Below are positions 37,153 through 46,386 of a DNA stretch of 64,000 bases, in pieces. Position 1 is the stretch's first letter, and every line of letters starts with the position of its first letter. Origin of the DNA: Lyophyllum atratum (lineage: Eukaryota > Basidiomycota > Agaricomycetes > Agaricales > Lyophyllaceae); the NCBI GenBank assembly GCA_014905825.1, contig JACGCN010000016.1:124001-188000 (forward strand), given 5' to 3'. The position numbers and the translations under genes are program-made. Under the pieces are notes generated by a model. It was not told where the DNA came from, searched no databases, and saw only the letters and a program-made list of their open reading frames with translations.

Positions 37153-37235
37153 GAGAGAGTGATCTTACGTAATGTCACGTCTAAACAAACGATCCCAAAC
37201 GATCCCAAACGATCCGGTTACTGAACAGGCTCTCA

Positions 37236-38559
37236 AAGATTTTATATTGAGAGAGCGACATGGAATCCAGGCTTACTTATTAGGAATGATTTACAGGCCT
37301 TTGGCGTATGGGAAAAAACCTGTCCGGCATTGGCCGTGATCGGAAGTCACGTGACCGGTCGCGTCTGCGAGAAACGCGTCGCCTCCTGCTCTCGTCGCTC
37401 GACGCCGCTACGCACCCGTCGCCGTCTTATCTAGGCCTGTAACAATATAATTTTTTTCGGCGCTGCGCGGCCCTGTAATGGAAAGCTTGCCAAGTCCGGT
37501 CTTGGCCTATACCGGCTTCAACATCAATAGTTGCTTGAAGCTCTTGAGATGACCAGATGAAGGTCCTGGGGGGATAACAATGTCATTAGATTGATAATTA
37601 AAATAAAAATGGCTGGATAGGCTGCAGGTATATTGATATAGGAGCATGATGTATTAGCATGCTCTATGCCAGCTCTATGCCCCAACTTTGCCGCTTTCTT
37701 AGGCAGAAATACACAAAAGTTCCCAAATGGCAGCAATAAGTTGCATAAGCACTTATTTCTGAGTGATTTACGGTAAATCAGCCTGATTTACGGCGCTGTT
37801 TTACAGCCCACGAGCCAGGCCAGCAAGCCGGTAAATCAGCTTGACAATGACAGGTCCATCAATTCGGGTCCGGGATCAGGCCTTGGCGCAATTCGCGCGG
37901 GGACGCGCAGGGTCCCATTCTCAGCTCCCCCAGTTCTCATGGCTCTAATGGGTTGTCGGAATGTGATCTTCCTTGGACAATACATGGAGGATTTACAGTG
38001 AAAAAATTCAACAGTTACCAAGCCCAAAAATTGAATTTTTTTTCGAGCAACCACATCACAATAGTCTATCTAACTTCTTACCCTAATTACAGCTGCTTCA
38101 AGCTCGACATATACCGATTTCTGGCAGGAGAACACGTCTTCGAGCCTCAATTTTGGTCTATCACGTCGAGCGCGCCGACTTTCCTTATTGATCACACGCG
38201 TCTCTGCTAAGCGATGTCCGGCGGTTGCCGTGTAATACACCTGCTTTACAAGGTGATGTAAATCTCTCGAAATATCTGTACTTATTCCCATAGAATTTAT
38301 GCGGTCAGCATCATTGAGGCAATATTTGTTCTTCAACGTGACACATGTGTCTCATCAACATTGTTTTCGCCTTGAATCCAAACGTTGGTGTAGATGAAGG
38401 ACTGATTTGGTACTTATATCGCGGTAAGAACATCTGTCATAATCGTGTCCATGATAGATGCCTTCAAAGTTCAAGCCTCCAACTTCAAGCATTGACTCAC
38501 CATTCAAACCGACTAAGAAGATACCAAAATTGAAAAAATGTCATCAATTCGGTGTCACA
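37236..38559. other. Intergenic DNA with small palindromes
   Basis: No gene is supported. GATTTACGGTAAATC, a perfect palindrome, occurs near 37767, with related GATTTAC/GTAAATC words at 37290, 37785, 37831 and 37991, hinting at a small decayed element. The rest shows nothing clear. Confidence 0.35.
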
Positions 38560-38661
38560 TGCCGCGTACCCGGATTGAACGAGTGACCTTCTCATCGCTA
38601 CAACATGTAGAGAGAGTTATCGTAATACGAGTGAGACGCGCTACCACTACGCCAACGCGGC
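38560..38661 (-). tRNA. tRNA-Thr (CGT) with intron
   Basis: The acceptor stem GCCGCGT/ACGCGGC with discriminator A, the D-arm TAGTGGTA and the T-arm ACTCG-TTCAATC-CGGGT all pair. The anticodon stem is TCTCA/TGAGA, and the loop reads C-T-CGT-A before an intron of roughly 29 nt placed at the usual site after position 37. The exon parts are identical to the copy at 42965, while the intron differs completely. Confidence 0.85.
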
Positions 38662-38830
38662 ATACTCGCCGATACCATCACGCTCTTCGCCTACGATTCC
38701 TCCTCCACTACCCTCCAAGATCAGTTACGATATATAATCCTTAGTACCTTGGCGATGAGACCGAATCCTTCCTCTCCAACCCCTCCTCCCCCCCGAAAAA
38801 AAAATCCGTTCATTGTGATTCAGCACTTAC

Positions 38831-38920
38831 CACCGCATCCTCGATTCGAACGAGCGACCTTCGGATAGCACACAGCTCAGATGGTAACTGTAGACTGTAT
38901 ACAGCCCACGCCAACGCGGT
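38831..38920 (-). tRNA. tRNA-like sequence, possible tRNA pseudogene
   Basis: On the minus strand an acceptor stem (ACCGCGT/ATGCGGT) pairs fully and a T-arm-like CTCG-TTCGAAT-CGAG is present, with GTTGGCGTGG where the D-arm starts as in the neighbouring tRNA-Thr genes. The D-arm and anticodon arm do not fold convincingly. It is best seen as a decayed relative of the tRNA-Thr family. Confidence 0.45.
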
Positions 38921-40480
38921 GTACGGGATATATGCATGTGGGGGACTAGATAGGGTGTTGCGGGTTGCAAGGCCGAGCCTCTGACCAAGCCCGATATGAA
39001 GACATCCGTCCGGGGAAAAGTCATGGTCATGCTCATGGGGGTACGTTGGGAGTATGTCTCTGGGTCTACATGTTCCTCTTCCTGTTCCTGCCCGTGCGCG
39101 CTGTAAAGTAATACTCTATGCTTTATGATAAATTATGCTTCTCCAATGGATGGGGAAGTGTCGCTGGCTGTCCGAGTTTGAGAAGGGGGGAGGGGGTATA
39201 CGAGTATGAAGGGGGGAGTATGGAGCGGCGGTAGCAGGGGTAACCTCCTTGGGGGTGGCGTTTGACGTTGGGAGGGTGACGGTAGACAATCGGATTACAT
39301 ATGACTTGATAGGTTGGCAGAGATGATGGTCCGCCCCGAGGCCCTGTCGTGTTGTGTTGTCGCGTTGCTGGGATGTCGGATATGTGGGTGGATAGGGAGT
39401 CGTGAATCGTGACTAAGGCGCTATTTCCTATTTCCTAACTCCTATTTCCGGTGTGCTTATCGCTCAGCGTTAATGCTCTTTGTGATCCTAGAAAGTGAAT
39501 TGTATACGTACACGTACGTGATACAACCATCGATATCCGTGCTATGGGTCCCGGTAAGGTGTGTCCTCGCCTGCAACACAACGTTGCACGGATCTTGCCT
39601 TATCTTGCGCAGAAGAAGTCCGTAATCGATGTTGCGACGTCATGATGATATCGACTCGAGTATCGTACAGCAATGATTGGCTGCTCCCTTCTCCTTCTCC
39701 ATGGGGCGCCGGTGGTCTATTAATAACAGGGGAGGTTGACTGGCCGAAGTTTAACATAGGCTGAGGATGGACAGACGGTGGGGGGCGGGGAGGAGGACGG
39801 GATATGAGAGGATCCGTATGGGTTGTGAATCTGATCATGGGGTGGGTGTAGGTCAAGGCCGATCAAGGGACGGTTGAAAGACTTGGTGTTAGGCGTTAGA
39901 GCAGCAGGAATTTGAAGGAGTCGGGAAGGCAAGTGTAGTTCATGATATCGATTTGAACGAGGACAGAAAAAAGTAGATGAAAACGATTCGCGCGTCGTAC
40001 GATGCCGTCGGTCCTCGGTCTATTTTCCCGAGGCAGAGCCAATCGATGTCACCGATGCCATCGTTCTCGACGTGGACGCGACATCTCCGCGATGTCGACA
40101 AAGCGAGGTTGGAAGCTTTGACAGAAGCAGGGATACGAACAGAGCCAAGGATATACGCGTCCGATGGGCGAGGACGAGGGTTGAGACAATCTGAGAAAAA
40201 TGATCGCTTGCCCCAAGCTTGCCCGATTCGGCATCCTCCCGCACACCGTGACCATCCCAACGTCAAAGAGTCAGACTCCAAAGCAACCTCACCATGACAT
40301 CGCAAGAATATATGAGGCCGCCGGGGGTCGTGTGTGTATCGGTGGGGAAGACGAGGGAAGGGGCCCAGGAAGCCAGCCCAGAATTGGGGGTGAGATGTGC
40401 ACGGTGATCCACGCATCGAGAATGATTCTTCACATGCAGCAGCGACTCGCGAGAGCGGTGCATGCTCTTGAGGCTTGCCC
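38921..40480. other. Intergenic DNA upstream of the P450, no gene supported
   Basis: It contains low-complexity G-rich stretches (39180-39250, 39775-39800). Long frames on the minus strand have no domain signature and overlap the P450 leader. CGTACACGTACGTG-type palindromes occur near 39505. Confidence 0.4.
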
Positions 40481-40481
40481 C

Positions 40482-40497
40482 TATAAAGTATAAAAGC
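40482..40497 (+). promoter_or_regulatory. TATA region of the P450 gene
   Basis: TATAAAGTATAAAAG lies about 165 bp before ATG 40658. Initiation 25-40 bp downstream would fall at or just past the upstream in-frame ATG at 40511, which argues for 40658 as the real start. Confidence 0.6.
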
Positions 40498-40657
40498 ACG
40501 CGAACCGGGGATGGGTTCGGATTCCAGACAGACCCCGCCGGATCTCGTGCCTTGTGGGGACTCGTCCTCCAATTCCCCGGATCTTGTGGCTTCATTCAAA
40601 GCCGGCCCTCCTGACCTCAATTCCTGTTCCACATCATCGACATCACCACAATCATCA

Positions 40658-42767
40658 ATGCCACCACCGCTACTAGACATCCTCACCGATCCAAGGTCCA
40701 TCGCAGCCCTCGTCCTCATCTCCACCCTCCTCGGCGTCATCCACCGCAAACTCACCCACCGCTCCTCCACCCTCCCCCCCGGTCCCCCACCCGATAGCTG
40801 GATATTCGGGCACGAGCTCCCGAACGCCTTGTACGCCATCCCTTCTTATCTATTCATCTCAACCCGAAGCTTACGTAGGTACCCATGACAGCGCATACCG
40901 AAAATTCGAGGAATGGACTAAAATCTACGGGCCCGTGTTCTCCCTGCGCCAAGGGCTAAACACCATCATCGTGGTCGGACGCTATCAAGCCGCCGTGGAC
41001 ATTATGGAGCGCGAGGGCGCCTCACTCGCTGATCGCCCCACGTCCATATCCGCCGGGGAGACGCTCTCGGGCGGCATGCGCGTACTGCTCACACCCGCTG
41101 GCGAGCGATTCAAGAAGATGCGCAAGTACGTGTAGTTGTATGTAATGTGTAAAACGCGACTGATGCGTATTGCGAATAGGGCCCTCCACGCACACCTCTC
41201 GCCCAAGGTGGTACAGTCGTACGGCCCCGTCCTCATGCGCAGCGCGAAGCAACATATCCTCGATATACTTGATAACCCCGATATCCACCAAGAACACGCG
41301 AAACGGTGTGTACTCCCTCCCTTCCTCCTTCCCCCCTCACTTTCCTGATTAAGGCAACGTTAGGTACTCCGCGTCCGTGGTCATGGCCATCGCATACGGC
41401 AAGTCCCCGGGCGCACACGACGACCCAGACGTCATCGCCGTCAACAGGTGTCTCGTCCGCCTCGGCATCACGCTCCGCCCCGGCGTCTGGAAGGTCGACG
41501 TCTACCCCTTCCTCCGGTTTGTCCCCTCCCTCTCCCTCCCTTCCACATCCCACTCATACTTGCTGGATTCGGAATTAGGTACATCCCCGGATACCTCGAC
41601 GAACTGAAGGAAGGACACAAGGAGGAACTCGCGCTGTTCAAGAAACACCTCGAAGTCGTCAAAGCCCAGCTCGTGCGTTCCCCCCCTCTCCCTCCCCCTT
41701 CCCCTCCCCCCACTAACCCCTCCCTCCCCACCACCAGGAGCGCCCCTCCCCCAACACCCCCACCCCCACACAACCCATCCCCCTCCCAGAATCCTTCGCC
41801 AAATACCTCCTCGAGCGCCAATCCACCCTCGCCCTCACCGACGACGAAACCGCCTACCTCGCCGGCGCGCTCTTCGGCGCCGGCTCCGACACCACCGCCT
41901 CCGCCATCAGCGTCGGCGTCCTCGCCTCTGCGTGCTACCCCCAAGCTGCACGTAAGGTACAGGAGGAGCTGGACCGGGTGGTGGGGAGGGGGAGTGCGCC
42001 GGGGTGGAGGGCTGTGATGGCGGGGGAGGGGGGGGTGGGAGGGGGGGTGTTGTTGCCGGAGTTGCATGCGTTTGTGTTGGAGACGTTTAGGTGGAGGCCT
42101 GTTACGGCTGGAGGTGCGTTGTTACCTTTACCTTTCTTCTTTCGTTTTTTGGGAAGGCTGATGGGCTTGGGGACGCATGTAGGGTTCTCGCATAAAGCCA
42201 CTAAAGACGTGATATGGAAGGAGTACGTGATACCCAAAGGCGCCACCGTCATCGGGAACGTCTGGTGCGTTCTCCCCCCCCCTTCCTCCCCTCCCATCAG
42301 CTAATCTTCCCTTAATTGTTTTATCTGCACATGTAGGTCCGTGGGGCGCGACCCAGCCGTCTTCCCGGACCCGGAGGCGTTCAACCCGCAGAGGTGGCTA
42401 AGGGAGGACGGGACGCTGAGGGAGGATCTGAAGTCGTACCCGTTTGGGTTTGGACGAAGGGTGTGTCCGGGGCAGCATATTGCTACTGCGTGCGTCTTCT
42501 CCTCCTTTTCCTCTCTTTTTTTTTTCTCTCACTTCAACTCATCCCCTCCCCTCTTTTTTGCGTATATATAGATCGGTGTTACTGAACACGGCCCTCATCC
42601 AATGGGCCTTCACCGTGGCGCTTGACCCTAAGCACCCGATCGACGAGCTGGCGTTCACGGAGAGCGCGAATGCGCATCCGATGCCGTTTGTGGTGAGGTT
42701 TGAGGCGAGGGGGGGGATGGGGCGGGAGGGGGTGAGGGAGATGATGGAGGAGTATGGGGAGATTTAG
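40658..42767 (+). CDS. Cytochrome P450 monooxygenase
   Basis: Nine in-phase exons (40658-40830, 40892-41125, 41180-41305, 41364-41516, 41579-41672, 41738-42113, 42183-42264, 42337-42489, 42572-42767) give 528 residues. Features in order: an N-terminal membrane anchor (IAALVLISTLLGVI), a proline hinge (STLPPGPPP), I-helix GALFGAGSDTTAS with the acid/alcohol pair, K-helix FVLETFRWRP (ExxR), the PERF-like FNPQRW, and the heme loop FGFGRRVCPGQ with Cys as thiolate ligand. Fungal P450s of this shape hydroxylate hydrophobic compounds at the ER membrane and need a P450 reductase. GGVGGG in the J-K region is an unusual glycine-rich insertion. No neighbouring terpene or polyketide enzyme is present, so it is probably a lone xenobiotic or secondary-metabolism enzyme. 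The substrate is unknown. Confidence 0.92.
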
Positions 42768-42964
42768 GGGGGGTGTATGATGTAGGATGTATCGATATTA
42801 CTGTTAGTCGCATACCACGCTCGGAATTCTTATGTGAGGTTCCTGCGCACTTGTTTGAGTTGAGTTGCCATATGTGTGTGTGTGGTGAGCTCGGTGGGTT
42901 CGTTGGAAGCTTGACTTGCGAAGCTGAAAATGATGTTGGGTGTAAGGGCGGAGGTTATTTATAT

Positions 42965-43061
42965 GCCGCGTTGGCGTAGTGGTAGCGCGTCTCACTCGTA
43001 TTCAAGTCCTCCTGACACGAGTTCGATGAGAAGGTCACTCGTTCAATCCGGGTACGCGGCA
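42965..43061 (+). tRNA. tRNA-Thr (CGT) with intron
   Basis: The mature part equals the gene at 38560-38661. The intron is roughly 24 nt (TTCAAGTCCTCCTGACACGAGTT). Acceptor, anticodon and T stems all pair, and the discriminator is A. Transcription is in the same direction as the P450, which ends 198 bp upstream. Confidence 0.87.
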
Positions 43062-43681
43062 TGTCAGATTTTTTATCTGGACTCCCGATTGTGTATGCCG
43101 GCGATGTAGATGTGTCTTTCTTCTTTTTTTTTTTTGTGGCAACTTCTCCTCGGCGAGTTGTAACACTTCTTATTATGATTGCCAGGGGCGTGCTCTGGGC
43201 CTGTGATGCAATTTTGCCCTCATATCCATGACAGATGTATCGCGCAACTGGTATGTACCCGATCTTTGCTGGTAACGCATGAGATGATAGTCACGTCGAT
43301 TCCTAACGATCATCTTGTCCACAGGAGATTCTTAGGCCGCTACCTCAGGACTTGTTTTAATGACCTCCACATGCATGTCGCCGTTCGCCATGCCCCAACA
43401 TATCTATAACCTTGTATGCACGCTTCGCATACCGTCTCGATTGTTCGCTGCATAATTCCCTGGCTAAGATTATGGCATGCGCTTGGTACGACAAAGGTGT
43501 AAGCTAGTTCCAAGGGATGTACACTTCAAACTACGCGCCGGAGACTGTTCTGATTCCGCCACCAAGTTAGGGATTAGGGTATGTATAGCAAGAAAGCATG
43601 GTAAGAAGGGAGGTCGTTAGACTGTGGAAAAGGAAAGAAACAGGTCACGGTATCCTAAGTTAAAGAGCCCTAGTATCCTCC
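43062..43681. other. Intergenic DNA, no gene seen
   Basis: A T-run at 43121-43135, about 60 bp after the tRNA-Thr end, may act as an RNA polymerase III terminator although it lies rather far downstream. The rest has no feature. Confidence 0.4.
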
Positions 43682-44977
43682 TCACAGCGCAGGGGTCGGA
43701 CCAAAAGTGGGAGGTGGAAGATTGGCTCTTACTCTTCGAGTGACCACTTTGTGGTTGTGACTGATGTGGGTCAGATTCGGCATGAACTCTGGGTGCTCGA
43801 GAAATGCTAGGATGCGGTTTGGGTTCCCATGGATTAGATTCAACCTTATCACCTGCGGGAAGGCTTTCATGAAATTGTGATCGATGATCGACATTTCGAC
43901 CTTGGCGAGGGAGAGTTGCTTGACGCTGAAGTATTTCGGAAGGTTGCTCGCTATACGCTCCACTAAGCACCTGAAAGAGCGGGTATCGAAGGTGTCGAGA
44001 ACGAGGTTCTCTAGGAGGGTGCTGTACGCCATGTGGAGCACGCACTCGAGGTCGCGATCCGAAGCAGCGTGCAGACGGATGCGCGAGAGGGTGAGACTGC
44101 GTAAGGATGTGATCCTGAAGGAGGGTGTGAATGATGCGGATGTGAAGAGGTTCCCATCAATCTTCAAGTCGAGGAGCTGCGGAATAGCCGGGGCTGTAGG
44201 GATAAGTGGATATGTGGAGTGAGTCAATTGGGTCTGGTCTAAGAGCGTGCCGGCAGAGTTGACAAGATGTACGACGCGCAGTCCAGCCAGGTTGGAGGCG
44301 TCGCAGTCAATCGTGATATTTTCCATGCGGAGGGTGTGGAAGACGGCAGGGTTAAACTTCACAGGACCGACATTGTACCGTCGAATTGTGGGGACGGCCT
44401 GATCAAGAATTAAGGAATCAAGGACTGGAAAGGAGACATTTTTGAGTAACGTGTTGAATATCAGGCTAAATGTCGCGTTGTTTGATCGGACGTGGAGATA
44501 ACGGACACGGGGGATATTCCTCTTCAAGGCCTTGAAGGTCTCCCCGAATTCAACCTGTTGAGCATCTGGACGTCGCTTTACGTCAAGGGTGGGGAGCCAA
44601 ATTACAAGCGAAAAAACGGATTTTTTGGACCTGGATAGTAAATCTGAGAAGACCTCTGGACAGCGCGTGGAATATATCTCGAGATGACTCCACTGTGAGA
44701 CCATTTCAATGACAACCTTTCGCCAGCGGCCGCATACGTGCGATACAAGCATGGGACTGGACATCGGTTGTCCGCGGGGCTGCCCATGCTGCGGATCACC
44801 GGGCGTCGCAGGTGGCAAACAACGCAGCCATTCGAAAATTTCGCCGAGAACTTCGTTCGGCATGAGATGAACAAAGGATGTTTGATCCTGACCGACGTCC
44901 AGGCTTGGCATCCCGTACATCATATCGTTCAAATCGAAAGCGGGGTGTTGTTGCGGCAATGATGAATCTTCGGACAT
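43682..44977 (-). CDS. F-box protein (basidiomycete type)
   Basis: An intronless 431-residue frame runs from ATG 44977 to TGA at 43682. The F-box reads SFVHLMPNEVLGEIFEWLRCLPP, followed by the conserved LVSHVCGRWRKVVIEMVSQWSHLEI. The remainder is a leucine-rich repeat-like region (VRYLHVRSNN, FHTLRMENITI, LLDLKIDGN, SLRSLTLSRIRLH, VIRLNLIHGNP). It is expected to recruit substrates to an SCF ubiquitin ligase. It shares architecture with the F-box genes at 15426 and 57151 but is not a recent copy of either. Confidence 0.82.
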   Translation of the reverse strand: MSEDSSLPQQHPAFDLNDMMYGMPSLDVGQDQTSFVHLMPNEVLGEIFEWLRCLPPATPGDPQHGQPRGQPMSSPMLVSHVCGRWRKVVIEMVSQWSHLEIYSTRCPEVFSDLLSRSKKSVFSLVIWLPTLDVKRRPDAQQVEFGETFKALKRNIPRVRYLHVRSNNATFSLIFNTLLKNVSFPVLDSLILDQAVPTIRRYNVGPVKFNPAVFHTLRMENITIDCDASNLAGLRVVHLVNSAGTLLDQTQLTHSTYPLIPTAPAIPQLLDLKIDGNLFTSASFTPSFRITSLRSLTLSRIRLHAASDRDLECVLHMAYSTLLENLVLDTFDTRSFRCLVERIASNLPKYFSVKQLSLAKVEMSIIDHNFMKAFPQVIRLNLIHGNPNRILAFLEHPEFMPNLTHISHNHKVVTRRVRANLPPPTFGPTPAL

Positions 44978-45057
44978 GTGCGTGCGCGTTTGGAGTCAGA
45001 GGTGCTAGAATGGTTGGACTGCATCCACGAATGCGAGGACTTCCAGCGTTTCTGATG

Positions 45058-45279
45058 TCAGAAGACTGGTTCGGCCTGCTCGTCAGTCAACTGGCGTGTG
45101 GAATATAACGGAGACTTACCGCCGGTTGTGAGAGGTCCAGGATCACTTAGATTCTGTCCCGTTCTGTCGAGGCGAAGACCGGCTTGAAGTCTCAAAGCCG
45201 TGATGGACGAGATGGCGAACAAGACGAAGAATAGCAAGGCTAGCGTGAGGCGTATCAGAAGTAGCCCTATCGTCATCAT
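45058..45279 (-). CDS. Possible small single-pass membrane protein (partial model)
   Basis: From ATG 45279 (or 45276) a frame begins with a hydrophobic stretch, MTIGLLLIRLTLALLFFVLF, then a polar tail. A GTAAGT-like site near 45116 and an acceptor near 45090 suggest splicing into a short final exon ending LTDEQAEPVF. No family is recognised. The model rests on composition only. Confidence 0.35.
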   Translation of the reverse strand: MMTIGLLLIRLTLALLFFVLFAISSITALRLQAGLRLDRTGQNLSDPGPLTTGGKSPLYSTRQLTDEQAEPVF

Positions 45280-45409
45280 GGCCAGGCCCTTGTCCGGCAA
45301 GATCCCTTGATCTCCGACGTCGGCATATTATTTCTAGTTCGCCAATAAGAAGTTGCAACATTGGCTGACATGGGCATTGGCAGTTCGCGTCACTGACTTA
45401 GCCAAGCCG

Positions 45410-46386
45410 TATCCTCCGAGAAAAGAACATGCCAACTATGAACACCGAGGCAGACCAAAGGTATCCATGCTGTCGGACTAGCAGAGACATGATAGGTAGC
45501 CGACCTTATCATCAAGAAGCGCCAACAAGGTTCAGAGCCCATTAGATACTTTAGATTACAGTTTACTTTTGCCACCAGTAATCCTTGGTAGTCTTAGTGT
45601 GTTCGAGTAGAAAAGTCGCTGAACTTAGACGAGCCAACAATTTGCCGTAACACAACTTTGATTCCACCGGTTACAAGTCACAGACATACACCGACTACTA
45701 AAAACCATGCATCTACAGTCTGCTTCACTACCAGCGGATACCTACCAAAGGACACCGTCAACCTCCAGACAAAAATGATCAAGGACAGACACGCTACTCA
45801 CGACGTTGATCAGGTATCGTCCTTTACTTGCAGATCCCTTTGATGCAGATCATTCCCAAGCCTGCGGAGGACGTATTTAACATCGAGAGATGATAAGACA
45901 AATTCAAAGGAAGACTCACAATCCTTGGAAGTCACGCAAGTACGCCTAGCGCTGAGGGTCTCAGGCTCGAAGTCCCTGCGATAGACGTCCCACTCCGCCG
46001 TATGGCGTGCAACGAGGTTGTTGCGGGTGAGCTGTGCCAAGTCGCGGGCTGCGACAGTGGGCTCAGCGACGGCAGTCCAACTGGCGAGGACGACGGGGAG
46101 GGTGAAAAGGATGGCAGAAGAGAATTTCATGGTGATAGTTGGGTTGTTGTTGTTGTTAAGAGGCCGGCTCTGGAGAAATCCAAGAGCTGCACTGGATGGC
46201 CTTTATACCTTTTTTCGCGCAGGGACGCGGTCCCGACACCGCGTGGGGACCCGGATGCCGACATGCGAGCATGTGGTCGAGGTGTCATTTGGTCCCGTTA
46301 GCGGATTCGCGTAGATTCGCGTTTGGTGATCATGGAGGGTTCTAATTTTGCGTTTGATGGAAAATGTTGAAAATGTCGAGTTGCTA
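45410..46386 (-). repeat. Segmental duplication, arm B (inverted partner at 20997-21840)
   Basis: This is the reverse-complement copy of arm A, including promoter, both exons, intron and 3' flank. About 140-150 bp are inserted in the 3' flank between CTCGAACACACT and GGTCTGCCTCGG. In the promoter the GCGAATC word is repeated once more than in arm A. Confidence 0.85.
45824..46130 (-). CDS. Small cysteine-rich secreted precursor, copy B
   Basis: Exons 46130-45920 and 45861-45824 encode the same 82-residue precursor as copy A: signal peptide, charged middle with dibasic sites YRR and ARR, and the four-cysteine 19-residue C-terminal peptide. The stop is TAA instead of TAG. The intron length and splice sites are kept, but the intron sequence has several substitutions while the protein is unchanged, which suggests that purifying selection or gene conversion keeps both copies alike. 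A TATA box is at 46207-46200. It may be extracellular; function is unknown. Confidence 0.8.

Larger units (their letters stand above)
31753..37232. mobile_element. Palindromic pair of PIF/Harbinger DNA transposons with outer TSD
   Basis: Two Harbinger copies lie head-to-head. Bases 31753-34430 and 34568-37232 are near-identical inverted arms (2678 and 2665 bp) around a 137-bp centre. Each arm holds a transposase and a Myb/SANT-like gene, convergent. Terminal repeats start GAGCCTGTTCAGTAAC followed by GTTTGGGATCGTTTG-like iterations. Immediately outside both ends is the trinucleotide TCA (31750-31752 and 37233-37235), a plausible 3-bp target duplication, although the family usually uses TTA/TAA. 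The arms differ by a 13-bp deletion (right) and at least one substitution, so they are two real sequences, not a simple assembly echo. Confidence 0.9.

Noticed and set aside
31753..37232. Palindrome as a pure assembly artefact
   Set aside because: The arms differ by a 13-bp deletion and a substitution, the centre contains unique junction sequence, and the outer flanks differ apart from the shared TCA. Long-read proof is still needed.
40511..40657. Upstream in-frame ATG extension of the P450
   Set aside because: The TATA box at about 40482 would place transcription start at or beyond 40511, and the added 49 residues are Ser/Pro-rich without a role; the membrane anchor follows the ATG at 40658.
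39940..40839. 299-codon minus-strand open frame upstream of and overlapping the P450
   Set aside because: It is antisense to the P450 first exon and leader, has no domain signature and mixed composition, and the P450 model is strongly supported by motifs and phases.
38560..43061. CRISPR-like or tandem array made from the tRNA repeats
   Set aside because: The repeats are complete tRNA genes kilobases apart on different strands; there are no regularly spaced short repeats anywhere in the window, and the sequence is eukaryotic.
42965..43061. Elongator tRNA-Met, suggested by similarity of the tRNA body
   Set aside because: The anticodon loop reads CGT (or TGT in the 63.7-kb copy) at the anticodon position, not CAT, with the intron in the normal place after position 37.
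40658..45279. Secondary-metabolite gene cluster around the P450
   Set aside because: Neighbours are tRNAs, an F-box gene and non-coding DNA. No terpene synthase, polyketide or peptide synthetase, methyltransferase or dedicated transporter is present.
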